Source of the DNA: Neobacillus paridis
GTDB lineage: Bacteria; Bacillota; Bacilli; Bacillales; Cytobacillaceae
Assembly: GCF_016765675.1 (NCBI RefSeq)
Contig: NZ_JAESWB010000134.1
Location: forward strand, 62,001-126,000
DNA length: 64,000 nucleotides
Direction of reading: 5' to 3'
Part shown: piece by piece, positions 32,439 to 41,146 of the stretch
Position numbering within the stretch: position 1 is the stretch's first letter
How the letters are laid out: the number at the start of each line of letters is the position of its first letter
Made by a program: the position numbers and the translations under genes
Notes under the pieces: generated by a model
Told to the model about the DNA's origin: nothing
What the model saw: only the letters and a program-made list of their open reading frames with translations
Database searches by the model: none

Positions 32439-35400
32439 TTAGTGATTTAGCATTTTTTTCTTTGCTCGTTCGAGTTCACCCAACTCAACCAACAATTGCA
32501 ATTGGTCATCTTCAGGTGGATCTATGGCGAGACGTTCTACTTTTACCCAGGCAGGCTCGGCATCTTTGAAGTCGAATGTACGTGACGTTTGAATGGCAAA
32601 CCAGCCAGTTGGGCACCTTGGGAAAAACTTAACCAATGGCCGGTCATCGTATCTTTCTTCACGGCCAATCTGTCTGACGACAACATTTATGTCGTCTGGA
32701 ATCTTTGTGCGTCCACCAAACACCAGACCGCAGTTGGCGATGATGGAGGTTGGAAGCATAGAGATTTTTTGCGTAATCGCCCAAATGAACAATCCATTTC
32801 CTGCTGCCTGATCGAGAATCCGCTCAAATTCAGATGGTCCCGACAAACCGCCGCCATTTCCATCCCCGCTGGAGGAATCCTGACCAATTAAGACTTCGTT
32901 TGCTTCTTCAATGACCAAAATGGTTTCGTACTGTTCACGAGGTTTCACAAAGCCCCCGTTGTGGACACAGTATTGATAGATCGCACTTGTCACAAGTCCA
33001 AATACAAACGAGCGGGTGGTGGACTCAAGCCCGTAAGACTCCAAAACCACAACATCATCGGCGCCTAAAAGTTCATCAATACTCATACCGCCTTCATTAC
33101 AGAACATCTGATAGTTAATCGCTCCTACCCGGCCAAAGGATTCCATACGGTCCATGACACGTGTAAAAGCATCACGTGCATCATTTCCGTACTTCACTTT
33201 CGCTTTCGGGTCGTCCATTTCTTGTCGTTTAGCTTCTAAATTCCTGTAAATCGTGGCAAGCGTGACATTCGCGCTTCTTTCGTTGGCAAACTTTTTTCCG
33301 TCACCCTGGAAACATCCCGCTTTTGTGTATTCTTCGTAGAAGGCACGGGTCAGGATTTGCTTACCGCGTTCCCCGAGCCCATACGACCGGCAGAACACTT
33401 CCACAATCGAGTTCATGTACCGCTCCGTATAAACTCCTTTTGGAATGCGGGCGAGGTTCAGTTTAATCGGACAGAAACTTGGATCCGCAAGCGAGTAGAA
33501 ACGGAACCGCTCCGGCTCAACAAACCTGGATAGAATCCGCCAGTCCTTTTTCGGATCCATGGCAATGATTCGCATTCGTTTTTTGTACGGACCTCGTCTT
33601 ACATTGTTAGCAAGTTCCGCTATGACACGAGTGGCTGCTACGGTCTTCCCTGAACGAGAACCGCCTTGGAAGAAGGCATGCATGATTTCATCACTTCGGA
33701 TCCTAAATTGGAACTCGGTTTCATACCCTCTTTCAGGAGAATACCGCTCACCAGAGAGAATGTTCCCGACATAGATCTCACCGTCTTGACGGTTGGATGG
33801 AACAGCAAGCACTGGCATGTCGTCCACCTCTGCATACAAACCACCTTCAGAAATTCTTGGTGGATGTGAGAATGCTGCCAGCTCATCCGCTAGAAGAACC
33901 GTGGAGAATTTGTAAGATTCTAGTTGACCGGGAATTCCTTCTTTGGTCAGGCATGGAGAGAAGGCATTCATGTGATAGAGAAGATGTTTTTCTTCATGAG
34001 GGTCAAGTGATAGGACTTGAAGTGGAGACACAAGAGCGGCGTCATTCATCCAAGCGCTTGTTGCAAGGGCGGTTGCTGCGGATTTCGCCTTTTCATTTTC
34101 CGTTGCGATGAAGAAATCTACATAGAAAGCACCTTGACCGTTAGTAGCAGTAAACAGGCGGTTTCGTTGAAAATCAAGGAGCTGGATGATATTTTGCACT
34201 TCGATGTCTTTCCATTGATACGTCTTTGACCAAGAAACACTAGGACCAATCCCCATTGTACCCGCGGCACCGGAATTAACAGCTCCGGAGAATCCTTGGG
34301 ATTGTCCTTTGCTAGTACCCCATCCATCGCTATGCGATTTTCCTTTGGAGACTGAATCGCTCTCGGAAAGGGATTTAGAAACAGATTGACTGCCGGATAC
34401 AGAGTGGGAATTGCTTATGGAGTGGTTTGCCCCTTCAGAGAAGGAATCTCCTAAAGAAGATCCTTGGGTTCTACCAAAAGATTGACTGGTGCCAGTCCCC
34501 CAATTTTCGCTAGTCCCTTTAGATTGGCCGAACGATTTAGACTGACTTGCCCCAATAGAAGTAGACTCGCTTCCGCCTCTTGTAGAAGTGTGAGAGGTTC
34601 CTTCTGAAACAGAGTGGGAAGCACCTTGAGAAACAGAGTGAGAAGTACCATGAGAGACACTGCTGCTGGTTCCATTTGTAACAGTATGACTGGTACCCGA
34701 CGTTACGCTATTACTTACTCCTTTAGAAACGCTATGGCTTTTACTTGTCGATTCACTTCCTCCATGACTGGTTGTATGTCCTGTTGTGGTAGAATGACTT
34801 GTAGTATCCGTGGTGCCGTAACTTCCGCCTCTTGAGGAAGAACTGGAGTGGCTGGTGGAACTGCTTGCATTTGTGGAGTGGCCAGAACCTGTGGAGGTGC
34901 TTTCGCTCACCCCATGTGAATCTGACGTTCCCCTGCTAGTGGAAGTCCCGGAATTCTCGGAGTAACTTCCTCCACCGCTCGCAACACCAGGAATCCCTAC
35001 GTTTACACTCACGGATCCTCCTCGGCTATGAGATGTGCCAGAACCTCTACTATCAGAGTGAGTATCGTTGGTTCCTGTAGAATGGGATGTATTGGTACTG
35101 TCACTTGTTCCAGTAGAAACTGTTGAAGAAGAACTGCTTGAGTTTGACCAGGAAGTTCCTCTTGAAGTCGAGTGGCTGGTGCCTGTTGTTTGGCTTCTGC
35201 TGTCGGATTCTGACCAATTGGTTCCTGTTGTTTTGGTCGTCCCGTCTGTGGTGGTTGTGCTTGTACCTTTTGTGGTCGAGTGAGACGTACCATCTGAAAC
35301 AGAGTGGCTTTTGCCGGTTGTCGTTGTCGTACTGGTTCCGTCGGTTACAGTATGACTAGTGCCGTCTGTTACCGTGCGGCTCGTCCCGTCACTTTCACTC

Positions 35401-36509
35401 CAACTTGTTCCGTGAGTTTGTGTTTGGCTTGTGCCTTGTGTATCAGTTTCAGAGGTTGACATGTTGGTACCCGTTCCATGGGATGTACTCGTTCCATCCG
35501 ATTCACTTACCCCTTCAGACGTTCCAATGGATTGTCCCATATTGGAGGAAATCCCGTCGCTTACCGTCACCCCATCACTTACCGTAGTCCCCGCAGAATG
35601 AGTAATTCCGCTTGTAACCCCATGTGAGGTAGTTAGGGATGTAGAATCGCTGTGGGAGTCGGAAATTCCTTGGTTAAAACCTGAATTCCAACCTTCCGAT
35701 GCTCCAATATTAGCCATATACATCATTGGCAGGGAAAGCCCGAAGTTAAGCCCCTTTGAACCAGTAGCAAGTCCTTCCCAACGGGTTTGGTCTTTACTGG
35801 TTGCGGTCAACCATTTTTCCAAGACCTCTTCCTCGATTGGGGTGGCCATTAACAGCGCTACATATTCAAAGTCGGTCATGCCAGCTATGAATTCCTCCGT
35901 CTGTTCCTCTGAATCCGCATTTCCTGTTGACCCCATACCCGATGAGTTATTCATATCCCCGGCTGACTTTCTGGGCTTGGGAAGACCGCGAACAGCCTGA
36001 ATATGTTTCATCGAATGCATTTTTTGACGCAGCCATTCCATCTCTTCATAGGTAGGAACCCGCATTTCCATCGTCCTGAACGTACCGCCAAAAACACGAG
36101 TTAAAGCAGAGAAGTCAATGTCTGCTTTTCTTTTGGCATCTTCCATAGATTCCGTTGATACTGACTGGATTCCGTAAACAAACAAAAGACCGATAGGTTT
36201 TGGGCGTAAAATGTTCGCTATGATTTGCACAAAATTGACATCTGACCGGTATAGCCCGGTTATGACATCACCTTGCATATCCATGAGTGACTTTAACTGC
36301 TTGGCATTTTTGGGGACACGAATCAAACGGTGGAGTTTGATCGCTTTGTACAATGTGACAAAATCTCCGTTCCCATCTTTTGTCTTCATTTCAAACAAAA
36401 GATAGTTTAGACTTCCAGAAGAGGAATATTCTACATTGGAGTGAACAACTTCCATGTCGTGAAAGTCCTGTTTGTTCCCTTGTTGTTGCAACAATTCCAG
36501 TACGGACAT
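32439..36509 (-). CDS. VirB4/HerA-like ATPase with a giant Ser/Thr/Gly-rich insertion
   Basis: 1356 residues. Residues 1-275 and about 760-1356 look like the two halves of a VirB4/TraC-type or HerA-type ATPase, with Walker A GGSRSGKTVAATR near 950, an IIAMDPKKDWRILSRF block and Walker B TILVIEEANEVLIG near 1198. Between them lie about 480 residues consisting almost only of Ser, Thr, Gly, His and Asp in loose repeats such as GTSHSTTTG, surely disordered. Such ATPases drive conjugation or protein secretion at the membrane. The insertion is far longer than anything I know in this family. Downstream genes encode membrane partners. No intact relaxase was recognised nearby. Confidence 0.85.
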   Translation of the reverse strand: MSVLELLQQQGNKQDFHDMEVVHSNVEYSSSGSLNYLLFEMKTKDGNGDFVTLYKAIKLHRLIRVPKNAKQLKSLMDMQGDVITGLYRSDVNFVQIIANILRPKPIGLLFVYGIQSVSTESMEDAKRKADIDFSALTRVFGGTFRTMEMRVPTYEEMEWLRQKMHSMKHIQAVRGLPKPRKSAGDMNNSSGMGSTGNADSEEQTEEFIAGMTDFEYVALLMATPIEEEVLEKWLTATSKDQTRWEGLATGSKGLNFGLSLPMMYMANIGASEGWNSGFNQGISDSHSDSTSLTTSHGVTSGITHSAGTTVSDGVTVSDGISSNMGQSIGTSEGVSESDGTSTSHGTGTNMSTSETDTQGTSQTQTHGTSWSESDGTSRTVTDGTSHTVTDGTSTTTTTGKSHSVSDGTSHSTTKGTSTTTTDGTTKTTGTNWSESDSRSQTTGTSHSTSRGTSWSNSSSSSSTVSTGTSDSTNTSHSTGTNDTHSDSRGSGTSHSRGGSVSVNVGIPGVASGGGSYSENSGTSTSRGTSDSHGVSESTSTGSGHSTNASSSTSHSSSSSRGGSYGTTDTTSHSTTTGHTTSHGGSESTSKSHSVSKGVSNSVTSGTSHTVTNGTSSSVSHGTSHSVSQGASHSVSEGTSHTSTRGGSESTSIGASQSKSFGQSKGTSENWGTGTSQSFGRTQGSSLGDSFSEGANHSISNSHSVSGSQSVSKSLSESDSVSKGKSHSDGWGTSKGQSQGFSGAVNSGAAGTMGIGPSVSWSKTYQWKDIEVQNIIQLLDFQRNRLFTATNGQGAFYVDFFIATENEKAKSAATALATSAWMNDAALVSPLQVLSLDPHEEKHLLYHMNAFSPCLTKEGIPGQLESYKFSTVLLADELAAFSHPPRISEGGLYAEVDDMPVLAVPSNRQDGEIYVGNILSGERYSPERGYETEFQFRIRSDEIMHAFFQGGSRSGKTVAATRVIAELANNVRRGPYKKRMRIIAMDPKKDWRILSRFVEPERFRFYSLADPSFCPIKLNLARIPKGVYTERYMNSIVEVFCRSYGLGERGKQILTRAFYEEYTKAGCFQGDGKKFANERSANVTLATIYRNLEAKRQEMDDPKAKVKYGNDARDAFTRVMDRMESFGRVGAINYQMFCNEGGMSIDELLGADDVVVLESYGLESTTRSFVFGLVTSAIYQYCVHNGGFVKPREQYETILVIEEANEVLIGQDSSSGDGNGGGLSGPSEFERILDQAAGNGLFIWAITQKISMLPTSIIANCGLVFGGRTKIPDDINVVVRQIGREERYDDRPLVKFFPRCPTGWFAIQTSRTFDFKDAEPAWVKVERLAIDPPEDDQLQLLVELGELERAKKKMLNH

Positions 36510-36631
36510 GAATTTTTTCTTCCTCCTTTATCATTGTCAAAATAGGCTCATTTTAAACATTTATTTTATATCGTGAATGTTTGAAGAGATAAACTCTTCA
36601 TGGCAAACCATTCTCAAATCTTAATGATTTC

Positions 36632-37150
36632 TTAAGGATTCCTTCTTATTCCCTTGTACTTTGAGAATGCTTCGTCTTTCTTCTTCCGTCCTTGGTTGAC
36701 CTTAAACTTCTGGCCTACCCATAGACAAAAACCGACGGGAGTGAGAATCGAAACAATCATGAGAATGTTTTGCGCAAACCCGAGAGCGCTTGTTGCGCTT
36801 GCTACCGGAACATTTACCCCAAGAGACACTCCTACCTGATCAGGGGAAAATTGGCTAAACTTCACAATGACCAGCCGGTAAAGAACAAGGAAAAGAACGT
36901 ATCCAAATACCGCCCATTTGGTTTCTTTAATCGTCTGCTCCCGTTCTTCTGGAATCCCCCAAACAGCAATCGCTCCAGCAACCCACATGAGTGCTACCGC
37001 AAACTTAATCCATCCTGTTCCAAATACTGCATACATATTGACTGTCCATACCCATAGACCGATGAGGGCAATATAGATGAACAAGTTTTTTAGCGCCAGA
37101 TACAGTTTAGGCGTAAAATGCTTATGGATCAAAAGTCCCTTTTCATTCAT
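36632..37150 (-). CDS. Membrane protein linked to the VirB4-like ATPase
   Basis: 172 residues with about four membrane segments (for example NLFIYIALIGLWVWTVNMY, VALMWVAGAIAVWGI and ILMIVSILTPVGFCLWVG) and a basic C-terminus. It lies just upstream of the ATPase gene on the same strand, and the small membrane protein at 37167 precedes it. In conjugation systems, multi-span proteins such as PrgI/VirB3/VirB6 types stand next to VirB4; this one could fill such a role, but the sequence is not a recognised member. Confidence 0.7.
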   Translation of the reverse strand: MNEKGLLIHKHFTPKLYLALKNLFIYIALIGLWVWTVNMYAVFGTGWIKFAVALMWVAGAIAVWGIPEEREQTIKETKWAVFGYVLFLVLYRLVIVKFSQFSPDQVGVSLGVNVPVASATSALGFAQNILMIVSILTPVGFCLWVGQKFKVNQGRKKKDEAFSKYKGIRRNP

Positions 37151-37166
37151 TCGTCTTCCTCCTTTC

Positions 37167-37355
37167 TTACATTAAGCGGCGTTTATCCTGAACAAATTCA
37201 TGTTCATGCTGTTTGATTTCTTCACTAAAAAGGTATGTCACCACACCAATGACCAAAAGCATGGTCAAATTGTTAACGAGAAATGTCCAAATCGTAATGG
37301 CAGCATTGACATGAATGGCTCCTATCGAAGAAAACAAATTCCCTAAAAACTCCAT
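37167..37355 (-). CDS. Small single-span membrane protein
   Basis: 62 residues with hydrophobic stretches at AAITIWTFLVNNL and MLLVIGVVTYLF and a charged C-terminal tail (EEIKQHEHEFVQDKRRL). The ribosome site GGAGGGAG precedes the ATG. It may be a small subunit of the conjugation or secretion machine with its neighbours. No family was recognised. Confidence 0.65.
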   Translation of the reverse strand: MEFLGNLFSSIGAIHVNAAITIWTFLVNNLTMLLVIGVVTYLFSEEIKQHEHEFVQDKRRLM

Positions 37356-37392
37356 GACACTCCCTCCTTTTTAAAAAAGTACCCCTTCCCCA

Positions 37393-38781
37393 TTAGGAAG
37401 GGTAATGATTGCCCCAATCTTTATCTGATAGTTTTTTCGTAGTTGTGATATAGACATCAAAGTTCTTAACGGGGTTCCCTTGTTTGGATTTTTCCAACTT
37501 CCATCGAGAAAATTGTTGAACGATTGTTTCCATGGATTGTTTGGCATTCGTGACAAACCGAAGTTCATGCGCTACTTGTCTTGCCTTATCCATTTTTTCG
37601 TTAAACTCTTTTTGAGTGTGGTGGCCAAGTTCTACTTCCACATAGACCTTCTTATTGGAAAGGGTATCGTAAGCCGTGATATCTGGAATCCACGTTTTTC
37701 CATTCGACAATTTGATTTCGTTGTCACTTCTTGAATAGGTAATGTCTTTATATCCCATCATTTCCATGAGAGTGGCTGTATCTTTGATCGTGTAACCATG
37801 ATCCCATGTGGCATTTTCCTTGCGGAGCACGTGTTTTTCACACAAAACTGCGGGCTTTTTAAAGCGTTTTTGGAAGAGTTGAAGGCCGAGGTCCGTCAAA
37901 TGAAAAGCAAAAAACCAGCGCCAACCAGTGTTGACTTTATCCTCTGCAACAATCAGATTGGTCTTTAATCCATTGAGAGCAGTCGTAAATTGGGATTGGC
38001 TGAAATCTCCAAATCGGTCTTTCACAAAATTGGCGATCTCTTTAGATTCACTTAATCCCTCTTTTCCAATTCCCTCAAGAATGCTCCATGAGAGGTCATT
38101 CATTTGTTTTTCAATATCATCCATTAATACAAGATGGGTCTTTGGTGTGCGGTAAGTGTGGTCTTCATGAGTGGAAGCAACAGGAGCAGGGCTAGGTGGG
38201 GCAAGGGTTGTGGACTGTTTTACTACCTTGACAATATCATCTGCTACAGGCAATTTCAAATCTTTTTCAGGAGCAGGCGATAGAATTTCACTTGGTTCCA
38301 TATTCTTGATTTCTTCGTGCAAAGGAGAGTCAAAAGAAGGATATTCCTGATTTTCTCTTGCGGCATCCCGTTGTTCGGTTAACACTCTCTCAAGCTGCGC
38401 TTCCAGGTCACGGTATTCGCCTTCTTTCCGTTTTAACGATTTTTGCAGTTCAATGATGAGGTTGATGGCTTCCTGCCTTTGTTTTTTCCAGTTGTCGATG
38501 ATGAAATTGGCCAGTTCAAAACTGGAGAGGGAAAGGATTCGGTTTTTACCTCCTAACTGTTCCTTTGCAAAGTCATTATCACAAATGGTTTGCGCAACTC
38601 GTTGCAGCTCACTCATATGTTTTCTCGCATCCGCCCTGTACCCTTCCGCAAGTTGTCTTGTTTGATTCATTTGCTCTTCCAATTTCATGATGTTCAATTC
38701 AAGTGTTTTGGCGTGATTCTCCAAAAAAATGGTTTCGCTTTTTGCTGGGGTAAGGTCTTCTTTTCTTCCAAAAAAGGCCAT
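37393..38781 (-). CDS. Coiled-coil protein with winged-helix-like and nuclease-like C-terminal regions
   Basis: 462 residues. Residues 1-140 are a charged coiled coil. A Pro/Ser/Glu-rich linker follows (about 150-215). The part from about 225 to 330 looks like a winged-helix region. The last 120 residues contain KTWIPDITAYD and KKVYVEVELGHHT, arranged like the D...ExE core of PD-(D/E)xK folds, as in replication-relaxation-type plasmid proteins; this is a tentative reading. It is placed between the RuvC/TM-protein genes and the VirB4-like gene, which suggests DNA processing for transfer or replication. Confidence 0.6.
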   Translation of the reverse strand: MAFFGRKEDLTPAKSETIFLENHAKTLELNIMKLEEQMNQTRQLAEGYRADARKHMSELQRVAQTICDNDFAKEQLGGKNRILSLSSFELANFIIDNWKKQRQEAINLIIELQKSLKRKEGEYRDLEAQLERVLTEQRDAARENQEYPSFDSPLHEEIKNMEPSEILSPAPEKDLKLPVADDIVKVVKQSTTLAPPSPAPVASTHEDHTYRTPKTHLVLMDDIEKQMNDLSWSILEGIGKEGLSESKEIANFVKDRFGDFSQSQFTTALNGLKTNLIVAEDKVNTGWRWFFAFHLTDLGLQLFQKRFKKPAVLCEKHVLRKENATWDHGYTIKDTATLMEMMGYKDITYSRSDNEIKLSNGKTWIPDITAYDTLSNKKVYVEVELGHHTQKEFNEKMDKARQVAHELRFVTNAKQSMETIVQQFSRWKLEKSKQGNPVKNFDVYITTTKKLSDKDWGNHYPS

Positions 38782-38795
38782 GAATGTCCTCCTTT

Positions 38796-39452
38796 CTATT
38801 GTTGGTTACGAATTAAACGCTTTTGAATATCGTTCATTTGATTTTTGACATTTTGAATCCCGTCATGAACGTTGTCCAGTTGTTCTTGTATTTCCGGCAT
38901 TCGGTCTTGGTTTGGGTCTTGGTGATAGGCAATGACAGATTGAAGCAGCGCGGTTTCTTCATCAGACAATTCAATGAGATACTGCTGGTAGGCAGTGTAA
39001 ACTTCAGGGGCTTTTGTTGTTTTTATTTCTTTTTGCATGGAAGAAATTGCATCTTTCAATTTGGTCAATTTGTAAATGAGGTCGATGGAGTTGGAGGTAT
39101 TATTCTCTAATGATTCAACGGCGTCGGGCGTGTTAATGACAACATTGTAAAAAGGAGTCAAACGGTCGATATAGGCACGTTCCTGCCTTACATCTGCATT
39201 GACTACATAGGCTTTTCCATCTTTGTAATCGGTTGTAAAAATACCAAGTACGAGAAATCCCGCATACAAAATAAGCCCTATGAGGAAAAAGAGGGTGGGA
39301 TATGAGATTCCTCCTTCTTTCGCTTCCCCGTTGAAGACTCCTTCTTCATAGCCTTCTTTTTGGCTGGGACTGTGTTCGTACTCATCCCAATTTTCGTAGT
39401 TTTCGGTATCGACTTCCCAATCCCATTCCTCTTTTTTTCTAAACAAGGACAT
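38796..39452 (-). CDS. Single-span membrane protein with helical outer domain
   Basis: 218 residues. A very acidic cytoplasmic part (about 1-50) is followed by one membrane segment (LFFLIGLILYAGFLVLGIF) and an extracytoplasmic domain rich in helices and Gln/Asp. AAAGGAGAG stands 7 bases before the ATG. Its first 175 bases overlap, in a different frame, the C-terminal extension of the RuvC-like gene. It is likely part of the same membrane complex as its neighbours. No family was recognised. Confidence 0.7.
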   Translation of the reverse strand: MSLFRKKEEWDWEVDTENYENWDEYEHSPSQKEGYEEGVFNGEAKEGGISYPTLFFLIGLILYAGFLVLGIFTTDYKDGKAYVVNADVRQERAYIDRLTPFYNVVINTPDAVESLENNTSNSIDLIYKLTKLKDAISSMQKEIKTTKAPEVYTAYQQYLIELSDEETALLQSVIAYHQDPNQDRMPEIQEQLDNVHDGIQNVKNQMNDIQKRLIRNQQ

Positions 39453-39982
39453 AGTTTCTCTCCTTTCTCACTGTAAATGGTGACAGTCGCTTTTTCTTTA
39501 AAACAATAGGCAATAACCATGCCAATTGCATCCGTTAAATGGTCCTTCTTCTTTTGAATGAGCACTTCAGCGGGGCTCGGAAGCGGGATTCCTGCCTCTT
39601 CAATAGCTTTTGCGAGTTCCAATTTGCTTGCTGTCCTCTTCCCCACCATAGCCAGTTTCGAATCTTCAGGCCGGAGCAAGTGAATCGGAACATGCTTTTC
39701 GACAGCCGCAACTTTAATGACCCCCAAACCTTCCCTTACAGTTATACCTGATGGGTATTTTGGATTTGAAAAACTATTTTCGGTGACAAGTACTTCCATA
39801 TCCGTTACCAATTCTTGAATGCGGTAAAAAAGAATATGGAGCCGAAACTCAAGATCAAGTGAATGCTTGATTCGGATGATGCCAGACTCCCCTAAAACAA
39901 GCAGGCTATCTTCTTTCATCCAATTAAAATAGCAATACCCAATATCCCGAGTACCGGGGTCTATCGCAATTCCTTTGACCAT
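39278..39982 (-). CDS. RuvC-like Holliday junction nuclease family protein
   Basis: 234 residues from an ATG at 39982 with AAAGGGG upstream. The RNase H-like fold of RuvC is visible: first Asp in IAIDPGTRDIGY, Glu in LVTENSFSNPKY, and the C-terminal Asp pair in KDHLTDAIGMVIAYC. The protein then continues with about 65 Lys-rich residues that are unlike RuvC and lie in the region overlapping the next gene. The core probably resolves junctions during plasmid recombination or replication. The tail could be real, or translation may be read differently in the host; see the findings. Confidence 0.8.
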   Translation of the reverse strand: MVKGIAIDPGTRDIGYCYFNWMKEDSLLVLGESGIIRIKHSLDLEFRLHILFYRIQELVTDMEVLVTENSFSNPKYPSGITVREGLGVIKVAAVEKHVPIHLLRPEDSKLAMVGKRTASKLELAKAIEEAGIPLPSPAEVLIQKKKDHLTDAIGMVIAYCFKEKATVTIYSEKGEKLCPCLEKKRNGIGKSIPKTTKIGMSTNTVPAKKKAMKKESSTGKRKKEESHIPPSFSS

Positions 39983-40021
39983 GATGATATCCCCTTTTAT
40001 TTTATCATGATATTCTATCGA

Positions 40022-40034
40022 AATTCCATTATTC
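40022..40034 (-). promoter_or_regulatory. GAATAATGGAATT variant of the shared motif
   Basis: On the minus strand TTGAATAATGGAATT stands about 40 bases upstream of the RuvC-like gene. A TATCAT at 18 bp from TTGAAT is a weak -10. Confidence 0.35.
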
Positions 40035-40043
40035 AAAAATATA

Positions 40044-40083
40044 AAATAAAAGGAACCCCCCGAAAATAGGAGGGGAATTCCTT
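40044..40083 (-). terminator. Terminator of the SSB-like gene
   Basis: On the minus strand an interrupted stem AAGGAATTCCCCTCC / GGGGGGTTCCTT is followed by TTATTTTAT. It overlaps the SSB-like stop codon region. Confidence 0.65.
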
Positions 40084-40456
40084 AATTGACCTCTTTTTCT
40101 TCCTGTTCAGGAAAGTAACAATTGTTTAGATATTCGACATTATCCGCCACGACTTCCGTCGCTACTGATTCTTTTTCCCATTCATGTTGACAGTTGGGGC
40201 AATGGAGGGGTTGCTTGAACTCTCTTGTCTGAATTCTGCCGCGTACAAGGCATTGGCTCGATTTTCTTAAATGAACGGCATCCGACTCGGCTTGCTTTCC
40301 AAAACTGCATACCCACGGGTAATCGGTGCCTTTTCCTTTATCCCGGTTGATGGCCAATTGATATTTGGCATAGCTGACCCCGCTTTTAGGCAGAATCCGA
40401 AAATCTACATCACTACATAGGGAACCTAACAAGAATACTGAATTACATTTTGCCAT
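40082..40456 (-). CDS. SSB-like OB-fold protein with CxxC insertion
   Basis: 124 residues. The start CNSVFLLGSLCSDVDF and AKYQLAINR follow the single-stranded DNA-binding protein pattern (compare the classical SSB at 50734), and the C-terminal VVADNVEYLN is the SSB family strand. Between them is LHCPNCQHEWEKES, a CxxC plus His that may bind a metal. The acidic SSB tail is weak (EQEEKEVN). This looks like a specialised SSB, perhaps for plasmid transfer or replication. Confidence 0.75.
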   Translation of the reverse strand: MAKCNSVFLLGSLCSDVDFRILPKSGVSYAKYQLAINRDKGKGTDYPWVCSFGKQAESDAVHLRKSSQCLVRGRIQTREFKQPLHCPNCQHEWEKESVATEVVADNVEYLNNCYFPEQEEKEVN

Positions 40457-40497
40457 TTTTTACCTCTCCTTTTTTTCGTATGTTTTTGTGGTTCATT

Positions 40498-40938
40498 TTA
40501 CTTCTCAAACACAACATCCGTTCTGTACACTTTCCAGTCTTTATCCACCTTTTGCAGCGACAACAGGATTTGCCTGTCATCAGTGATACGTCCGTATTTC
40601 TCAACTTCCATATCCCGTACTACATGCACAAGGGCGGTGGCAGTCGTGTCATCGATCATAGTCGTTTTCAAAACTTTGACCAATCGCACGTCAGAGGTAA
40701 ACTCCGTTTGAGATAACTGATCACTTAACAGAAGAAATACACTCAACTGTTCTCCTGTAGAGTCTTTTGCAACCCTGGACCAGTTTCCTTTCATGAGATT
40801 TTCTGTGTACTCTTTAGCAAATGGTTTTAAATTGGGGTCTTCTTTAGTGTCGCAGGCTGAAAGCACGAGGGAAATAGCTAGGGTGAAAACGACGATGACG
40901 CTTAATTTCGTACGATGGCGAAAAAATGCTTTTTGCAT
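40498..40938 (-). CDS. Lipoprotein of unknown function
   Basis: 146 residues from an ATG at 40938 with AAAGGAGAG upstream. A longer frame up to 41259 overlaps the neighbouring gene and lacks a ribosome site. The signal peptide ends in the lipobox LSAC (Cys about 26). The outer domain (FAKEYTENLMKGNWSRVAKD, ending DKDWKVYRTDVVF) resembles the NTF2-like fold of DUF4878-type lipoproteins. It is the only lipoprotein within the presumed transfer cluster. Confidence 0.8.
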   Translation of the reverse strand: MQKAFFRHRTKLSVIVVFTLAISLVLSACDTKEDPNLKPFAKEYTENLMKGNWSRVAKDSTGEQLSVFLLLSDQLSQTEFTSDVRLVKVLKTTMIDDTTATALVHVVRDMEVEKYGRITDDRQILLSLQKVDKDWKVYRTDVVFEK

Positions 40939-41146
40939 GGAATCTCTCCTTTGTAGAGGAATGAAAAGACGGGGGCATGCCCCATAAAAAGAGAAAAGAG
41001 GGAATGGTGAATAAAATTTAGAAAAGTTTAAGAAACAATGAAAAGAAAAAAAGATAGGAAATACAAGAAAAGAAAGAAGGATTAAAAAAGGTGGGATACA
41101 AAGAAAAAGAAAACGGGCGGAACAGGGAAATCCGCCCCATAATACA
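40939..41146. other. Purine-rich leader with two hairpins
   Basis: About 200 bases with strong purine bias on the plus strand (polypyrimidine on the minus strand). A palindrome GGGGCATGCCCC (40974-40985) is followed by pyrimidines. It lies in the leader of the lipoprotein gene and may be a pause or attenuator. Confidence 0.35.
41112..41137 (-). terminator. Terminator of the HTH-like gene
   Basis: GGGCGGA / TCCGCCC stem with GTTTTCTTTTTC after it on the minus strand. Confidence 0.7.

Noticed and set aside
34245..35670. CRISPR-like or satellite repeat
   Set aside because: The repeats are codon-level Ser/Thr/Gly repeats in one open frame, without constant repeat and spacer lengths.
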